From: CAYQJL01 sp964612295
GTDB taxonomy: Bacteria; Eisenbacteria; RBG-16-71-46; CAIMUX01; WJJG01
DNA length: 64,000 bases
Direction of reading: 5' to 3'
NCBI GenBank assembly: GCA_964612295.1
Contig: CAZTDY010000005.1
Span: 71,036 to 135,035 of the forward strand
Numbering within the stretch: the first letter of the stretch is position 1; every line of letters starts with the position of its first letter. The notes under the pieces are model-generated. The model did not search any database. It was not told the origin of the DNA and was given only the letters and a program-made list of their open reading frames with translations. Below are positions 34,613-43,436 of this stretch, piece by piece. A program made the position numbers and the translations under genes.

Positions 34613-36664
34613 CTACATTGCATCCGGGGCCTGAATTCCCAGCAGCGAAAGTCCCCGCCTGAGCGTCGCCGCAACGGCCAAACTCAAGTGCAGCCGCGCC
34701 CGGCACAGCTCCTCGGTGTCCGCCTTGAGCACCGGGCAATTATGGTAGAAGCGCGCGTAGGCTTTCGTGAGCTCGAGCAGGTAACCGGCCAGCGGAGACG
34801 GGCTCAGTTGATCCGCCGCCTGGCGAATCGTACGTTCGAAGAAGACCAGCTCGAGTCCCAAGCGCTTTTCTTCCGGATGCACGAGGAGCGCCGGATCGAC
34901 CGCTTCGGCCCGCAGTCCCACCGCCCGCGCGGCGGCGACATACTCCGGTGGGCCGGTGCGATGCAGCGTGCCGACCGGCTCACCGGCGGCCTTCACCGGG
35001 GATCCGGTGCCCAACTCCGCGAAGGGGTTGGGCAATTCGGTCTGAAGCAGATCTCCCTCGGTGATCTTCCCCTGCGCCAGCGCCTTGCGCACGATGCTGC
35101 AGATCCGCGCATGGCTGTACTGCACCGCGGGGCCGGTGTCGCCCTCGAAGTCGAGGGTGGCGTCCGGATCGAAGGTGATGTTCTTCTCGGCGCCGACCTG
35201 CAGCAGATACATCTTGAGGGCCCCCTGGCCGATGGCATCCGCCAGCGCATCCAGATCGACCTGCTCCTCGCTGACCATACCGCCGTCCGACGCCTTCTGC
35301 CGGGCGATGGCGGCCAGCTCGTCGAGCAGATCGTCGGCGTCGGCCCGCCGACCCTCGCGCGACTTCAGTTTGCCCATCCCGTGGGGCAGGGTCACCAGGC
35401 CGTAGCTCAGGTGTAGGCATCCGTCCGCCCAGGGCAGCCCCAACTTCCGCAGGATGGTGAACAGCAACTTGAAGTGCAGGATCTGCTCGCTGCCGACCAC
35501 GTAGATGGAACGGTCCATCCCGTAGTCCTCGAACTTGAGCACTGCGGTGCCGAGGTCCTGCGTGATGTAGACCGAGGTGCCGTCGGAGCGCAGCAGGATC
35601 TTGTCCTTCAGACCCTCATCCTCGAGCGGCGCCCACACGGACCCGTCCTCGTGCCGCGAGAAGCACCCATCCGCCAGGCCTCGCTCGACCAGTTGCTTGC
35701 CGAGCTTGTAGGTGTTGCTCTCGAAGTACCACTTCTGGAAGTAGCAGCCGAGGCGGTGATAGGTCTCATCGAATCCCGTGTAGACCCAGCCGTTCATCGT
35801 GCGCCACAGTTCGCGCACCTCGGGGTCGTTGTCTTCCCATCGGCGCAGCAGCTCGCGGGCTTCCTGCCCGAGTGGGGTGGCATCTTCGAGTTTGTGCGCT
35901 GTGTCGGAGTCCACGGTCCTGGGGTCGAGTCCCTGCTGCTCGGCCAGCCGGTCGCGCTCGGTCGCGAGTTCCTGACTGAATCGGACGTAGTATTCGCCGA
36001 CCAGATGGTCACCCTTTCGGCCTTCGGCCTCGGGCGTCCGGCCCTCGCCCCACTTCAGGTAGGCGACCATCGACTTCGCGATGTGAATGCCGCGGTCGTT
36101 GACCAGGTTGACCGGGATGACCTCCTCGCCGGCCGCGTTCAAGATGTTGCACAGGCTGAGCCCGAGAAGGTTGTTGCGGACATGGCCCAGGTGCAGCGGC
36201 TTGTTGGTATTGGGCGCCGAGTACTCGATCATGGTCTTGCGGCCGTTAGGCGGCAGGGCGGCCCCGAAGGGAGCGGTGGCAGCAGAGATGCGATCACAGA
36301 TCCAGCCCGCCAGCGACCCGCCGGCGAAACTCACGTTCAGGTAGGGACCCGCGGCGGCGACCGTTTCGATCTGGGGGATGAGGCCGTCGGCCGCAGCCCG
36401 GCGGAGCCGATCCTCGGCGGCTTGCGCGAATTCGCCGGCGATCTGGGGAGGCGCCTTGCGCAGGGCTTTCGCGAGCGGGAAACAGGCCAGGGCCACGTCG
36501 CCCATATCCGGCTTGGGTGGGCGCACGACCGATAGGGAAGAGTCAGGCCCAGCCAGACCCAGATCCTCCAGCGAGCGACCGGACCACTCTTCGAGCGCCT
36601 CGGTCAGCAATTCCTGGACGATAACGGCGATATCCGTGCCCATTTGGGGCTTCTCATGCGTCAC
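34613..36664 (-). CDS. argS: Arginyl-tRNA synthetase
   Basis: 683 residues. Class I synthetase that charges tRNA-Arg. It has an N-terminal additional domain, the HIGH-type motif in SAPNTNKPLHLGHVRNNLLG, the KMSKS counterpart MGKLKSREGR (degenerate, as often in ArgRS) and the C-terminal anticodon-binding helices ending LSLLGIQAPDAM. The start is a GTG at 36664 with GGGAGGGAG 9 bases upstream; an ATG seven codons later lacks a good Shine-Dalgarno. It is longer than E. coli ArgS (577) through inserts in the catalytic core (for example around 210-290), as in some FCB bacteria. Convergent with the PadR gene. Confidence 0.95.
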   Translation of the reverse strand: MTHEKPQMGTDIAVIVQELLTEALEEWSGRSLEDLGLAGPDSSLSVVRPPKPDMGDVALACFPLAKALRKAPPQIAGEFAQAAEDRLRRAAADGLIPQIETVAAAGPYLNVSFAGGSLAGWICDRISAATAPFGAALPPNGRKTMIEYSAPNTNKPLHLGHVRNNLLGLSLCNILNAAGEEVIPVNLVNDRGIHIAKSMVAYLKWGEGRTPEAEGRKGDHLVGEYYVRFSQELATERDRLAEQQGLDPRTVDSDTAHKLEDATPLGQEARELLRRWEDNDPEVRELWRTMNGWVYTGFDETYHRLGCYFQKWYFESNTYKLGKQLVERGLADGCFSRHEDGSVWAPLEDEGLKDKILLRSDGTSVYITQDLGTAVLKFEDYGMDRSIYVVGSEQILHFKLLFTILRKLGLPWADGCLHLSYGLVTLPHGMGKLKSREGRRADADDLLDELAAIARQKASDGGMVSEEQVDLDALADAIGQGALKMYLLQVGAEKNITFDPDATLDFEGDTGPAVQYSHARICSIVRKALAQGKITEGDLLQTELPNPFAELGTGSPVKAAGEPVGTLHRTGPPEYVAAARAVGLRAEAVDPALLVHPEEKRLGLELVFFERTIRQAADQLSPSPLAGYLLELTKAYARFYHNCPVLKADTEELCRARLHLSLAVAATLRRGLSLLGIQAPDAM

Positions 36665-36863
36665 GCTTCTGACTCCCTCCCATCTCGTTCACCTCAAGCG
36701 GGCTCGATACTACCCCAGATCTTGGTCTCCGGCAGCGCCCGATTTCGCCCCTCCAGGCACTTGATTCGCGCCGCCCGTCCGGGTTCACTGTAACCTGCCC
36801 CCGGCGATTCCAGTAGTGAGGGGGAGGTACATCAATCGAGTCTTCGAGGTTTGAGGAGGTTTC

Positions 36864-38225
36864 ATGCGCCCATTCCACCGGACCGCTGGCCAGGGGGGCC
36901 GGCCCGCCCGCAACATTTCGACCCTGCTGCTGTTCGCCGTCCTGCTCCTGCAGGTGGGCGTGGTGCTGCTGACCGGATGCTCCCGCGCTCCGCGCATTCC
37001 ACCCCTCACGGCCGAGGAGCACGCGCTGGCCCGGGAGTCCTTCGACCACGTCTGGACGACCATCCGCGACAAACACTGGGACCAGGAACTGGGGGGAGTG
37101 GACTGGGATTCGGCCCGCGTCGAACTCGAGTCCGAGCTGGAAGCCGCCGGCACCATGCCCGAGGCTCGCGCGGTCATGCGCCGCCTCATCGCCCGGCTCG
37201 GCCAGTCCCACTTCAACATCATCTCGCGCAATGCCTACGATGATCTGCGCGGTCCGGACGTGAAGAACACCGACGGGGTCACCGGCCTGGATGTCCGTGT
37301 CTTGGGCGGCCGCGCGCTGGTGACCGGCGTGGATCCCGGCTCCGGGGCGGAAGAGGCGGGCGTGGGAGTCGGATGGGAGATCCTCCGCATTGGTGAACGC
37401 GACATTCCCGAACGCCTCAAGAAGGCGATGGAGGAGCTGGGCGAAAAGGCTTCGGCTCCTTACATGATTGCGATGTCGGTGGCGGCCCGCTTGCGAGGCG
37501 AACCGGGCGGCACGCTCGACGTTCGTTTCCTGACGGGCGAAGACAAGAAGGTGGATCTCGAAGTCCCTCTGCGTGATCCCCGCGGGAACAAGGTCAAGTT
37601 CGGCAACCTTCCCGCGACCTGGGTGTGGATCGATACGCTGACCGTCGACGCCAATGTCGGATACACTAAGTTCAACTTCTTCTTCGATCCCATGAACGTG
37701 AACACGACCTTCAATGCAGCCATGGAATCCTGGATGGATGCCGAAGGCGTCATCATCGACCTCAGGGGGAACCCCGGGGGGATCGGGGTGATGGCCATGG
37801 GCATGTCGGGTTGGTTCATCGAGGAGAAGGGCCGGCGGCTGGGCACCATGTCCACCCGGATGAACGATGTGAAGTTCATCGTGACGCCGCGTCTTCAGAC
37901 CTACGAGGGCCCGCTGGCGATCCTGATCGACGGGCTCTCGGCCTCGACCAGCGAGATCATGGTCGGAGGGCTCAAGGATCTGGGGCGCGCGCGCGTGTTC
38001 GGCCAGCGATCCGCGGGGGCGGCTCTACCTTCGACCATCGAGCGGCTGCCCAACGGCGACGGCTTCCAATACGCGGTCGCGAACTACATTTCCGAGGGTG
38101 GGGAGGTCCTGGAAGGTCAAGGCGTGGTGCCGGATGTCGAGCTGATCCCGGATCGGGAAGGCCTCCTGGCGGGGCGCGATCCGGTCCTCGAGGCGGCCCT
38201 CGCCTGGATTCGAGAATCTGATTGA
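36864..38225 (+). CDS. S41 (C-terminal-processing type) peptidase lipoprotein
   Basis: 453 residues. Lipoprotein signal with lipobox LLTGC (Cys39). An N-terminal helical domain and a PDZ-like segment (GLDVRVLGGRALVTGVDPGSGAEEAG) precede an S41 protease domain: GVIIDLRGNPGG, then the nucleophile Ser in DGLSASTSE, and FGQRSAG. Tail-specific proteases of this type degrade or mature envelope proteins in the periplasm. Perfect Shine-Dalgarno GAGGAGG. It begins a run of envelope genes with the LolA-like protein and two M16 peptidases. Confidence 0.88.
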   Translation: MRPFHRTAGQGGRPARNISTLLLFAVLLLQVGVVLLTGCSRAPRIPPLTAEEHALARESFDHVWTTIRDKHWDQELGGVDWDSARVELESELEAAGTMPEARAVMRRLIARLGQSHFNIISRNAYDDLRGPDVKNTDGVTGLDVRVLGGRALVTGVDPGSGAEEAGVGVGWEILRIGERDIPERLKKAMEELGEKASAPYMIAMSVAARLRGEPGGTLDVRFLTGEDKKVDLEVPLRDPRGNKVKFGNLPATWVWIDTLTVDANVGYTKFNFFFDPMNVNTTFNAAMESWMDAEGVIIDLRGNPGGIGVMAMGMSGWFIEEKGRRLGTMSTRMNDVKFIVTPRLQTYEGPLAILIDGLSASTSEIMVGGLKDLGRARVFGQRSAGAALPSTIERLPNGDGFQYAVANYISEGGEVLEGQGVVPDVELIPDREGLLAGRDPVLEAALAWIRESD

Positions 38226-38347
38226 CGGAGACCGGATCCGGGCGTGAGAGTCACGCCGTTGCGCACGTTGCACAATCCACCCGACCGACGGGTGGACCCA
38301 CATCGGAATTGATGATCTCGGCCGCGAGGCCGAATAAGGAGGCATTC

Positions 38348-39166
38348 ATGAACCGCTTCACGGTATCGCCGCGGCGAATCCGCGGCCGGAAGCTGATCGG
38401 CTTGATGCTGCCGATCCTGGCTCTCGTGGCCGCGTTCTGTGCGGGTCCCTCCCAGGCCGGGGATCTTCCCAGCGCCGAAGAGGTGATCGACAAGTCCATC
38501 GAGGCGATGGGCGGCCGCGCGGCTTTTGAAGCGATCAAGAACCGGGTGACCCAGGGGACCCTGAACATCCCCTCGATGGGCATCACCGGCAAGATCCTGG
38601 CCTACTCCGCGCCCCCGAATCTCTCCTACACGAGGATGGAGGCCGAGGGATTGGGCGTGGTGGAATCCGGCACCGACGGCGAGATCGTCTGGGAGAAGAG
38701 CGCGATGGCGGGCGCCCGGGTCAAGGAAGGCCCCGAGCGGGCGAGCAGCCTCAGGGATTCGAAGTTCAACAGCGCGCTCGTGTGGAAGGAACTCTACGCG
38801 ACGGCGGTGTGCGATACGATCGAGATGATCGAGGAACGCCCCTGCTACCGGATCGTGATGACGCCTCACGAGGGTGAGGGGGCTCCCGAGATGCACTTCT
38901 ACGATCAAGAGACGCACCTTCTTGCGAAGATCACCATGGTCGCCCAGACCGAGATGGGGGATATCCCGATCGAATCCACGATTTCCGACTATCGGGTGGT
39001 CGACGGGATCAAGATCGCCCACAAGACCGTCCAGGTGGTCATGTCGATCCAGCGGATGGAGATGACCCTGGATAGCATCGAACACGGTGCGGAGATTCCG
39101 GCCGACCAGTTCAAGGTGCCCGAGGACATCATGGCCCTCGCAACCAAGGCCCCAGCCTCGAATTAG
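38348..39166 (+). CDS. Exported LolA/outer-membrane-sorting-like protein
   Basis: 272 residues from the ATG at 38348 (AAGGAGG 5 bases upstream). Signal peptide (LIGLMLPILALVAAFCAGPSQA). The mature part starts SAEEVIDKSIEAMGGRAAFEAIK and continues as a half-barrel like LolA/LolB-type lipid-binding proteins (YDQETHLLAKI, DYRVVDGIKIAHKT, MEMTLDSIEH). The same fold and phrases recur as the C-terminal extension of the M16 protein encoded at 40958, so the two are paralogous domains in one gene cluster. Likely binds an acyl or hydrophobic ligand in the periplasm (inference). Confidence 0.75.
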   Translation: MNRFTVSPRRIRGRKLIGLMLPILALVAAFCAGPSQAGDLPSAEEVIDKSIEAMGGRAAFEAIKNRVTQGTLNIPSMGITGKILAYSAPPNLSYTRMEAEGLGVVESGTDGEIVWEKSAMAGARVKEGPERASSLRDSKFNSALVWKELYATAVCDTIEMIEERPCYRIVMTPHEGEGAPEMHFYDQETHLLAKITMVAQTEMGDIPIESTISDYRVVDGIKIAHKTVQVVMSIQRMEMTLDSIEHGAEIPADQFKVPEDIMALATKAPASN

Positions 39167-39175
39167 CGCCGACGG

Positions 39176-39202
39176 GGGCGGGAGAGCACTGCCCTCCCGC
39201 CC
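39176..39202 (+). terminator. GC-rich hairpin after the LolA-like gene
   Basis: Perfect 9-base arms GGGCGGGAG / CTCCCGCCC with a 9-base loop, 10 bases after the stop codon. No T-run, so it may be an attenuator or mRNA end stabiliser between this gene and the M16 pair. Confidence 0.45.
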
Positions 39203-39352
39203 TCCGGTAGCCCCGCCCCAATTCTTGCTTCCGGCCTTTCTGGGGAGTATCCTCTCCGTTCAATTGTACGTACTGACTTGAGTATCCGTTTTCGACCGGC
39301 ACGTCCGGCCGAATTCAATTGAGATCAATTCGAAATCCTCATGGAGGTGACC

Positions 39353-40903
39353 ATGAAAATGGGACCCTACACCCTCGCCCGCACGGGGCTGAGCGGGGTC
39401 GTGATCGGCGTCATGACGCTCTTGCTTCTGGGGAGCGCTGCTTCGCCCTCCCAGGCCGGTTCTCTCAAGGAACTCGAGGACTCGGTCCAGGAGTTCACGC
39501 TCGAGAATGGCCTCCGCTTCCTCATTATCGAGAACCATGACGCGCCCGTATTCTCCTATGCCACCTGCGTCGATGCGGGCGGTGTCTGCGAGAAGGTAGG
39601 GACGACCGGCATCGCCCACATGTTCGAACACATGGCTTTCAAGGGCACCACGACCGTCGGAACCACGAACTACAAGAAGGAGAAGGCAGTCCACGCCCGG
39701 ATCGACGAGGCCTGGGACGCGATCCTCGATGAACGCGCGAAACGTTTCGAGGCCGACTCCACTCGATTGGCTGCGCTCGACGACGAGTTCAAGGCGGCCA
39801 TCGAGGAAGCCCGCGAATTCGTCATCCCCAACGAGTACAGCAAGGTGATGGAAGAGAACGGCGCCCGGGGACTCAACGCGTTCACCGGTACCGACATCAC
39901 CTGCTACATCTACAGCCTTCCGTCGAATCGGCTGGAGCTGTGGGCTCGCATGGAGGGCGATCGCCTGACCAATCCGGTCATGCGCGAGTTCTACAAAGAG
40001 CGCGAGGTCGTCCGCAATGAACGGCGCATCGGCACCGAGTCGACCCCCATGGGCCGCCTCTTCGAGGCCGCTCTGACGACCGGCTTCATGGCCCACCCGT
40101 ATGGGAACGGCGTGATCGGCCACTCGTCGGACATCGAGAGCTTCCACCGGCGCGATGCGTTGAACTTCTTCGAGAAACACTACGTCGCCAAGAACATGAC
40201 CGTCGTCTTGATCGGTGATGTCTATCCGGACGAGGTCAAGAAGCTGGCAAAGAAGTACTTCTCCGGGGTGAGCGATGGCCCCGATCCGCACCCGATCATG
40301 ACCGTCGAGCCGGCCCACACCGCGGAGCGGCGCGTGATCATGGAAGAGGACGCCAATCCGGTTGCCATCATCGGCTATCAGGGGCCGGCCAGTTCCGACC
40401 CCGACTACGCGGCGATGGAATTGCTCATGGAGATTCTGGGCGGCGGACGTTCGAGTCGCCTCTACGAGCGGTTGGTCAAGGAGGAGCAGATCGCGACGCA
40501 GGCCGGTGCCGGGACTGGCATGCCGGGCGAGAAATACGAGAACCAGGCCATCGTGTTCTGCATGCTGGCCGCGGATCGCGATCCCTTCGAGGCCGAGGAC
40601 ATGGTGTACGAGGAGATCGATCGCCTGATCGAAGAAGGCCCCACGGCCGCCGAGGTCGCCAAGGTGAAGGCCGGCTACAAGGCGCGCGTGCTGCGCCAGA
40701 TGCGTGAGCCCGGCCGGTTGGTGGTCTCCATGGCAAGCGCCGATCAGCGCGAGGGCGACTGGCGCTTTCTCTTCCGGCAGCTCGAGCGAGTTGACGAGGT
40801 GACCGCCGACAGGATTCAGGAGCTGGCAGCCGAACGCCTCATCAAGGCGCGCCGGACCGTGGCGATGATCGTGCCCCCGGAGGAAGTGGAAGAGGACTCC
40901 TAG
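39353..40903 (+). CDS. Exported M16 zinc peptidase (catalytic subunit)
   Basis: About 516 residues, start chosen for GGAGG 5 bases upstream. Signal peptide (GVVIGVMTLLLLGSAASPSQA). Inverted zinc motif H89-M-F-E92-H93 and the downstream ligand Glu in EREVVRNERR; the second half repeats the M16 fold (AIIGYQGPASSDPDYAAMELLMEILGGGRSSRLYERL). M16B peptidases cleave short peptides and work as two-subunit clams. The next gene encodes a partner with the zinc motif lost, so this is the active half. Known for the family: peptide degradation in the periplasm. Confidence 0.92.
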   Translation: MKMGPYTLARTGLSGVVIGVMTLLLLGSAASPSQAGSLKELEDSVQEFTLENGLRFLIIENHDAPVFSYATCVDAGGVCEKVGTTGIAHMFEHMAFKGTTTVGTTNYKKEKAVHARIDEAWDAILDERAKRFEADSTRLAALDDEFKAAIEEAREFVIPNEYSKVMEENGARGLNAFTGTDITCYIYSLPSNRLELWARMEGDRLTNPVMREFYKEREVVRNERRIGTESTPMGRLFEAALTTGFMAHPYGNGVIGHSSDIESFHRRDALNFFEKHYVAKNMTVVLIGDVYPDEVKKLAKKYFSGVSDGPDPHPIMTVEPAHTAERRVIMEEDANPVAIIGYQGPASSDPDYAAMELLMEILGGGRSSRLYERLVKEEQIATQAGAGTGMPGEKYENQAIVFCMLAADRDPFEAEDMVYEEIDRLIEEGPTAAEVAKVKAGYKARVLRQMREPGRLVVSMASADQREGDWRFLFRQLERVDEVTADRIQELAAERLIKARRTVAMIVPPEEVEEDS

Positions 40904-40957
40904 CTCTGACGGCGGCAACCGACCTATAGCATTCACGCGAGAAAGTGGAGGATAAAG

Positions 40958-43099
40958 ATGAAGGCTCGTATCGCGACGATACTGAAAGCCACGGCGATCC
41001 TGGGCGTCACGCTGGCCCTGGCGGGCACGGCGGTCGCGGGCAAAGGGTTCAAGGACCCGCGCGAGATGGAATTCCCGCCGCTGGGTGAGATCAAGGCCCC
41101 GCAGGCCGAGCGGCATGTCCTGGACAACGGCATGGTTGTCTATCTGATGGAAGATCACGAGTTCCCGCTGGTTGACTTCCGGGCCATGGTCCGGGTCGGT
41201 TCGATGTATGAGCCCGAGGCCCTCCGAGGTCTCGCCGACATCACCGGCACGGTTCTGCGCACGGGCGGGACGGCCGACCTGCCCGGGGACGATCTCGATG
41301 TTCATCTCGAGTCGATGGGCGCCTATATCGAAGCCAACATCGGGGATACCGACGGCTCGGTGGGCGCATCGTTTCTCAGCGAGAATGCCACCGAAGGGCT
41401 CCGTCTCATGGCGGACCTCATTCGGAATCCGGCCTTCCCCGACGAGAAGATCGACCTGGCCAAGGTCGATGCCCGAACCGGAATCGCCTCCCGCAACGAC
41501 GAGCCGATCCCGATCGCGATGCGCGAGTTTCGCAAGCTCATGTATGGCGAGCATTCACCTTATGGGTGGCACACGGAGTACGAGACCATCGAGGCGATCA
41601 CCCGCGATGATCTGGTGGCCTTCCACGGTCAGTTCTTCCGGCCCGACCAGATGATCTTCGCCGCCTCAGGAGATATCAATCCGGACCAGATGCTGGCGCA
41701 GATCAAGGAGGCCTTCGGCGACTGGCCTCGCGGCACGGCGCCCATCCCGCCCGACCCCTCCATCCCGGACCAGGGACCCCAGGGGGTCTACTATGCCGAG
41801 AAAGACGGCGTCACGCAGAGCACGGTTCTGTTCGGCCTGAGGGGCACCGTGGCGTCCGATCCGGACTACGCAGCTCTCCAGCTGGTCAATCAGATCCTCG
41901 GTTCAGGATTCAGTTCACGCCTGGTCAACGAAATCCGCACCAAGCGGGGCCTGGCCTACGCCGTCGGATCCGGTCCCGGCACCGGACTTCATCACCCGGG
42001 AACCTGGGTCTGTTATCTGTTGGTTCAGGGGGACTCGACCCTGGTGGCGACCGAAGCCATGCGCCTCGAGGTGGAGAGAATCGTCTCCGAACCGATCAGC
42101 GAGGATGAGATCCAGGCGGCGAAGGACATTCTCCTCAACGATCTGGTCTTCGAACTGTCGTCGAAGCGGTCCGTTCTTAGGCGCAAGATGCGCTACGAGT
42201 TCTACGACTATCCGCAGGACTTCCTCGAGTCCTACCAGCGCAACATTCGCGATCTTGACGCGGACGATCTGCTTGCCGCGGCCCAGCGCCACATTCACCC
42301 CGAGCAGATGGCGACCTTCGTGGTTGGATTCCAGGACGACTTCGACGGTCCGCTGGCGGAGCTGGGAGAGGTCACCGAGATCGACATCACGATTCCCGAG
42401 CCTGCCTCGACGCTGATCATTCCGGAACCGACCATGGATGCGCTGGAGGCAGGGCGCGCCGTCGTTGACGACGCGTACGATGCCCACGGTGGCCCGGCCA
42501 TGGAACGAGTGGACACGATCAAGGAGTCCGGCAAGGGTCAGATGTCGGCCATGGGCCAGCAGATGAACTTCACACTCGAAACGCTGCAGGATCTGCCCGA
42601 TCGGAGCTACGCCAAGATCGTCATTGGCGGGATGTTCACGATCGAGCGCGTCGGCTTCGAAGGCGGCGGCTGGACCAAGACGCCGCAGGGCGTGATGGAT
42701 CGCGCGCCGGAGGAAATCGAAGAGGCCCAGCTCGAGAAGCTGAGGACGCCGATGCTGTTCCTGCCGGGCCGCGACGGTCTGACCTGGCAGTCGCTGGGCC
42801 AGCAGGACTTCGAAGGGGTCCTGTGCGACGTCGTTCACGTCCCGGACTCAGGCATCAAGGAGTGGCTGTGCTATTTCGATGCCTCGACCCACCAGCTCCA
42901 CGCGATGACCTACCGCAGCCGCGGCCAGACGGGGCCGATCACCGTGACGGAGCTGCCCCGTAACTACAAGAAAGTAGAAGGGGTGGCGATGCCGTTCGCG
43001 CTCGAAGTGCGTCACGATGGGGAGCCGTTCCTGTCGCTCGAGAACGACAATGTGGAGATCAACGTGCCGGTGGATGAGGCGCTCTTCCAGAAGCCCTAG
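40958..43099 (+). CDS. Exported inactive M16 subunit with C-terminal LolA-like domain
   Basis: 713 residues with signal peptide (AILGVTLALAGTAVAG). Residues about 45-490 are an M16 fold, but the zinc motif is D94-I-T-G97-T98, so it cannot bind the metal; the substrate-binding GRAY-like region (SSRLVNEIRTKRGLAYAVGSG) is kept. Residues about 495-713 are an extra LolA-like half-barrel similar to the protein at 38348 (VDDAYDAHGGPAMERVD, CYFDASTHQLHAMTYRS). Non-catalytic M16 partners are known in heterodimeric M16B peptidases and mitochondrial processing peptidase. The fused lipid-binding-like domain is unusual. Confidence 0.88.
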   Translation: MKARIATILKATAILGVTLALAGTAVAGKGFKDPREMEFPPLGEIKAPQAERHVLDNGMVVYLMEDHEFPLVDFRAMVRVGSMYEPEALRGLADITGTVLRTGGTADLPGDDLDVHLESMGAYIEANIGDTDGSVGASFLSENATEGLRLMADLIRNPAFPDEKIDLAKVDARTGIASRNDEPIPIAMREFRKLMYGEHSPYGWHTEYETIEAITRDDLVAFHGQFFRPDQMIFAASGDINPDQMLAQIKEAFGDWPRGTAPIPPDPSIPDQGPQGVYYAEKDGVTQSTVLFGLRGTVASDPDYAALQLVNQILGSGFSSRLVNEIRTKRGLAYAVGSGPGTGLHHPGTWVCYLLVQGDSTLVATEAMRLEVERIVSEPISEDEIQAAKDILLNDLVFELSSKRSVLRRKMRYEFYDYPQDFLESYQRNIRDLDADDLLAAAQRHIHPEQMATFVVGFQDDFDGPLAELGEVTEIDITIPEPASTLIIPEPTMDALEAGRAVVDDAYDAHGGPAMERVDTIKESGKGQMSAMGQQMNFTLETLQDLPDRSYAKIVIGGMFTIERVGFEGGGWTKTPQGVMDRAPEEIEEAQLEKLRTPMLFLPGRDGLTWQSLGQQDFEGVLCDVVHVPDSGIKEWLCYFDASTHQLHAMTYRSRGQTGPITVTELPRNYKKVEGVAMPFALEVRHDGEPFLSLENDNVEINVPVDEALFQKP

Positions 43100-43126
43100 C
43101 CCGTGCACGGCCAATTCGACCTTATG

Positions 43127-43152
43127 AGGGGGCAGGCTGGGCCTGCCCCCTT
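43127..43152 (+). terminator. Terminator after the M16 operon
   Basis: Stem AGGGGGCAGG / CCTGCCCCCT with a 5-base loop and a short T-pair, 28 bases after the stop. Confidence 0.6.
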
Positions 43153-43208
43153 CGCTGTGTGCTCGCCCGATCCCCACCCCTCCGACACCCCTCAAATCCA
43201 GCTTTCAC

Positions 43209-43238
43209 TTGATAAACCCGGCACTTACACGCTATAAT
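43209..43238 (+). promoter_or_regulatory. Near-consensus sigma-70-type promoter for the LTD protein
   Basis: TTGATA, an 18-base spacer and a perfect TATAAT. Transcription would start near 43245, leaving an unusually long leader of about 190 bases before the ATG at 43437. The leader contains a CTAGG / CCTAG hairpin shortly before the Shine-Dalgarno (GGGGAGGA). Confidence 0.75.
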
Positions 43239-43436
43239 CCGCGTTGTGATGGGGGATTGGACCGATTGGTCAGAGCACCGGTCCGTGTTCGGGTTCGGAT
43301 GGGCACGTTGTGTGGCCACCAACTTTGCTTCCGTCCGGAAGGAGCTTCCCGGGCAGGATTTCGATCCAAGTCTTCCCAGCATCAGACCCATAGGCAACTA
43401 GGTAACCGGCAACCCTAGGAAGGGGAGGACCTGCCA

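Noticed and set aside
39260..41554. 764-codon minus-strand open frame across both M16 genes
   Set aside because: A shadow of high-GC third-position bias; no domain, and both plus-strand peptidases are certain.
43245..43436. Known riboswitch in the long leader
   Set aside because: Checked by eye for cyclic-di-GMP, cobalamin, SAM and TPP landmarks; none fits.
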